6,115 nt of DNA, from contig CABSHY010000090.1 of NCBI GenBank assembly GCA_902477615.1, forward strand, positions 1 to 6,115, read 5' to 3'. Position 1 is the first letter of the stretch; every line of letters starts with the position of its first letter. The notes beneath the pieces were generated by a model, which saw only the letters and a list, made by a program, of their open reading frames with translations, was not told the DNA's origin and searched no databases. The DNA is from an uncultured Sutterella sp. (lineage in GTDB: Bacteria > Pseudomonadota > Gammaproteobacteria > Burkholderiales > Burkholderiaceae_F). Shown one piece after another: positions 5,867-6,115 of the stretch. Position numbers and translations under genes: made by a program.

Positions 5867-6115
5867 ATGGATAGATCTTACGACCTGCAAAGTTGGAAAC
5901 TTTTTCTAGCCGTCGCTCGAAAAGGCAGTATTAGCGGTGTTTGTAATGACTTTGGAATGGATGCAGCAGGGGCTAGTCGCGTTTTATCTGCACTGGAAAA
6001 GTCGTTGGGTGACGTCCCTCTGATTAACCGTTCCGTCAGACCACTAGCACTGACAGACAATGGAAAGATTGCCTTCTCTTACGCTGAAAAAATGCTCTCA
6101 TTGAGAGAGGAAATG
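5867..6115 (+). CDS. LysR-type transcriptional regulator, N-terminal part only
   Basis: Only the first 83 codons are present, and the frame is open to the right edge. Residues 6-65 match the LysR winged helix-turn-helix: LQSWKLFLAVARKGSISG, then a recognition helix around AAGASRVLSALEKSLG, then the wing and the LALTDNGKIAF end (the family's LT-x-x-G). A linker helix begins at about residue 68. Two features diverge from the usual pattern. The usual LF-x-R wing entry is VPLINR here, and the first part of the HTH carries CNDFGMD rather than the common Ala-Ala-x-x-L. The effector-binding domain is outside the window, so the ligand and targets cannot be inferred. The ATG is preceded by a purine-rich GAGAGAAG. 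No divergent partner gene lies next to it, which is unusual for this family. Confidence 0.85.
   Translation, partial: MDRSYDLQSWKLFLAVARKGSISGVCNDFGMDAAGASRVLSALEKSLGDVPLINRSVRPLALTDNGKIAFSYAEKMLSLREEM

Noticed and set aside
5878..6060. Minus-strand open frame opposite the LysR-type gene
   Set aside because: It is the complement of a clear LysR DNA-binding domain and has no supporting signal of its own.

Overview
This window looks like ordinary bacterial chromosome, most likely from a proteobacterium. The minus-strand order pheS-pheT-ihfA-merR is the arrangement typical of Beta- and Gammaproteobacteria. The protein sequences and the near-balanced base composition of the genes make a Burkholderiales member (possibly Sutterellaceae) my best guess. 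That placement is from memory and has low certainty. No insertion sequence, phage gene, CRISPR array, tRNA or rRNA is visible.

Layout: positions 4527 down to 1 carry one co-directional minus-strand cluster. pheS (phenylalanyl-tRNA synthetase alpha) comes first. It is followed after 36 nt by pheT (beta subunit), after a 156-nt gap by ihfA (integration host factor alpha), and after 17 nt by a MerR-type regulator that runs off the left edge. A TATAAT box 34 nt upstream of pheS is the likely operon promoter. The AT-rich 156-nt gap before ihfA holds an imperfect hairpin without a U-tract and a 23-bp near-palindrome beside a weak -10-like box. ihfA may therefore be transcribed both by read-through and from its own promoter.

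A 253-nt divergent spacer (4528-4780) separates pheS from a plus-strand gene for a two-domain universal stress protein with both nucleotide-binding motifs intact. That gene ends in a strong intrinsic terminator (5698-5731). A second spacer (5732-5866) contains two short dyads, one with the geometry of a LysR-regulator box. It leads into the first 83 codons of a plus-strand LysR-type regulator cut by the right edge.

Functionally, PheS and PheT form the (alpha-beta)2 enzyme that charges tRNA-Phe. IhfA pairs with IhfB, encoded elsewhere, to bend DNA. The MerR-type protein is the usual but poorly characterised neighbour of ihfA. The stress protein and the LysR regulator form separate transcription units. 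I found no convincing new biological system. The observations worth checking are regulatory: possible IHF autoregulation, the ihfA upstream palindrome, the LysR-box candidate, and the apparent loss of the common infC-rpmI-rplT context upstream of pheS.
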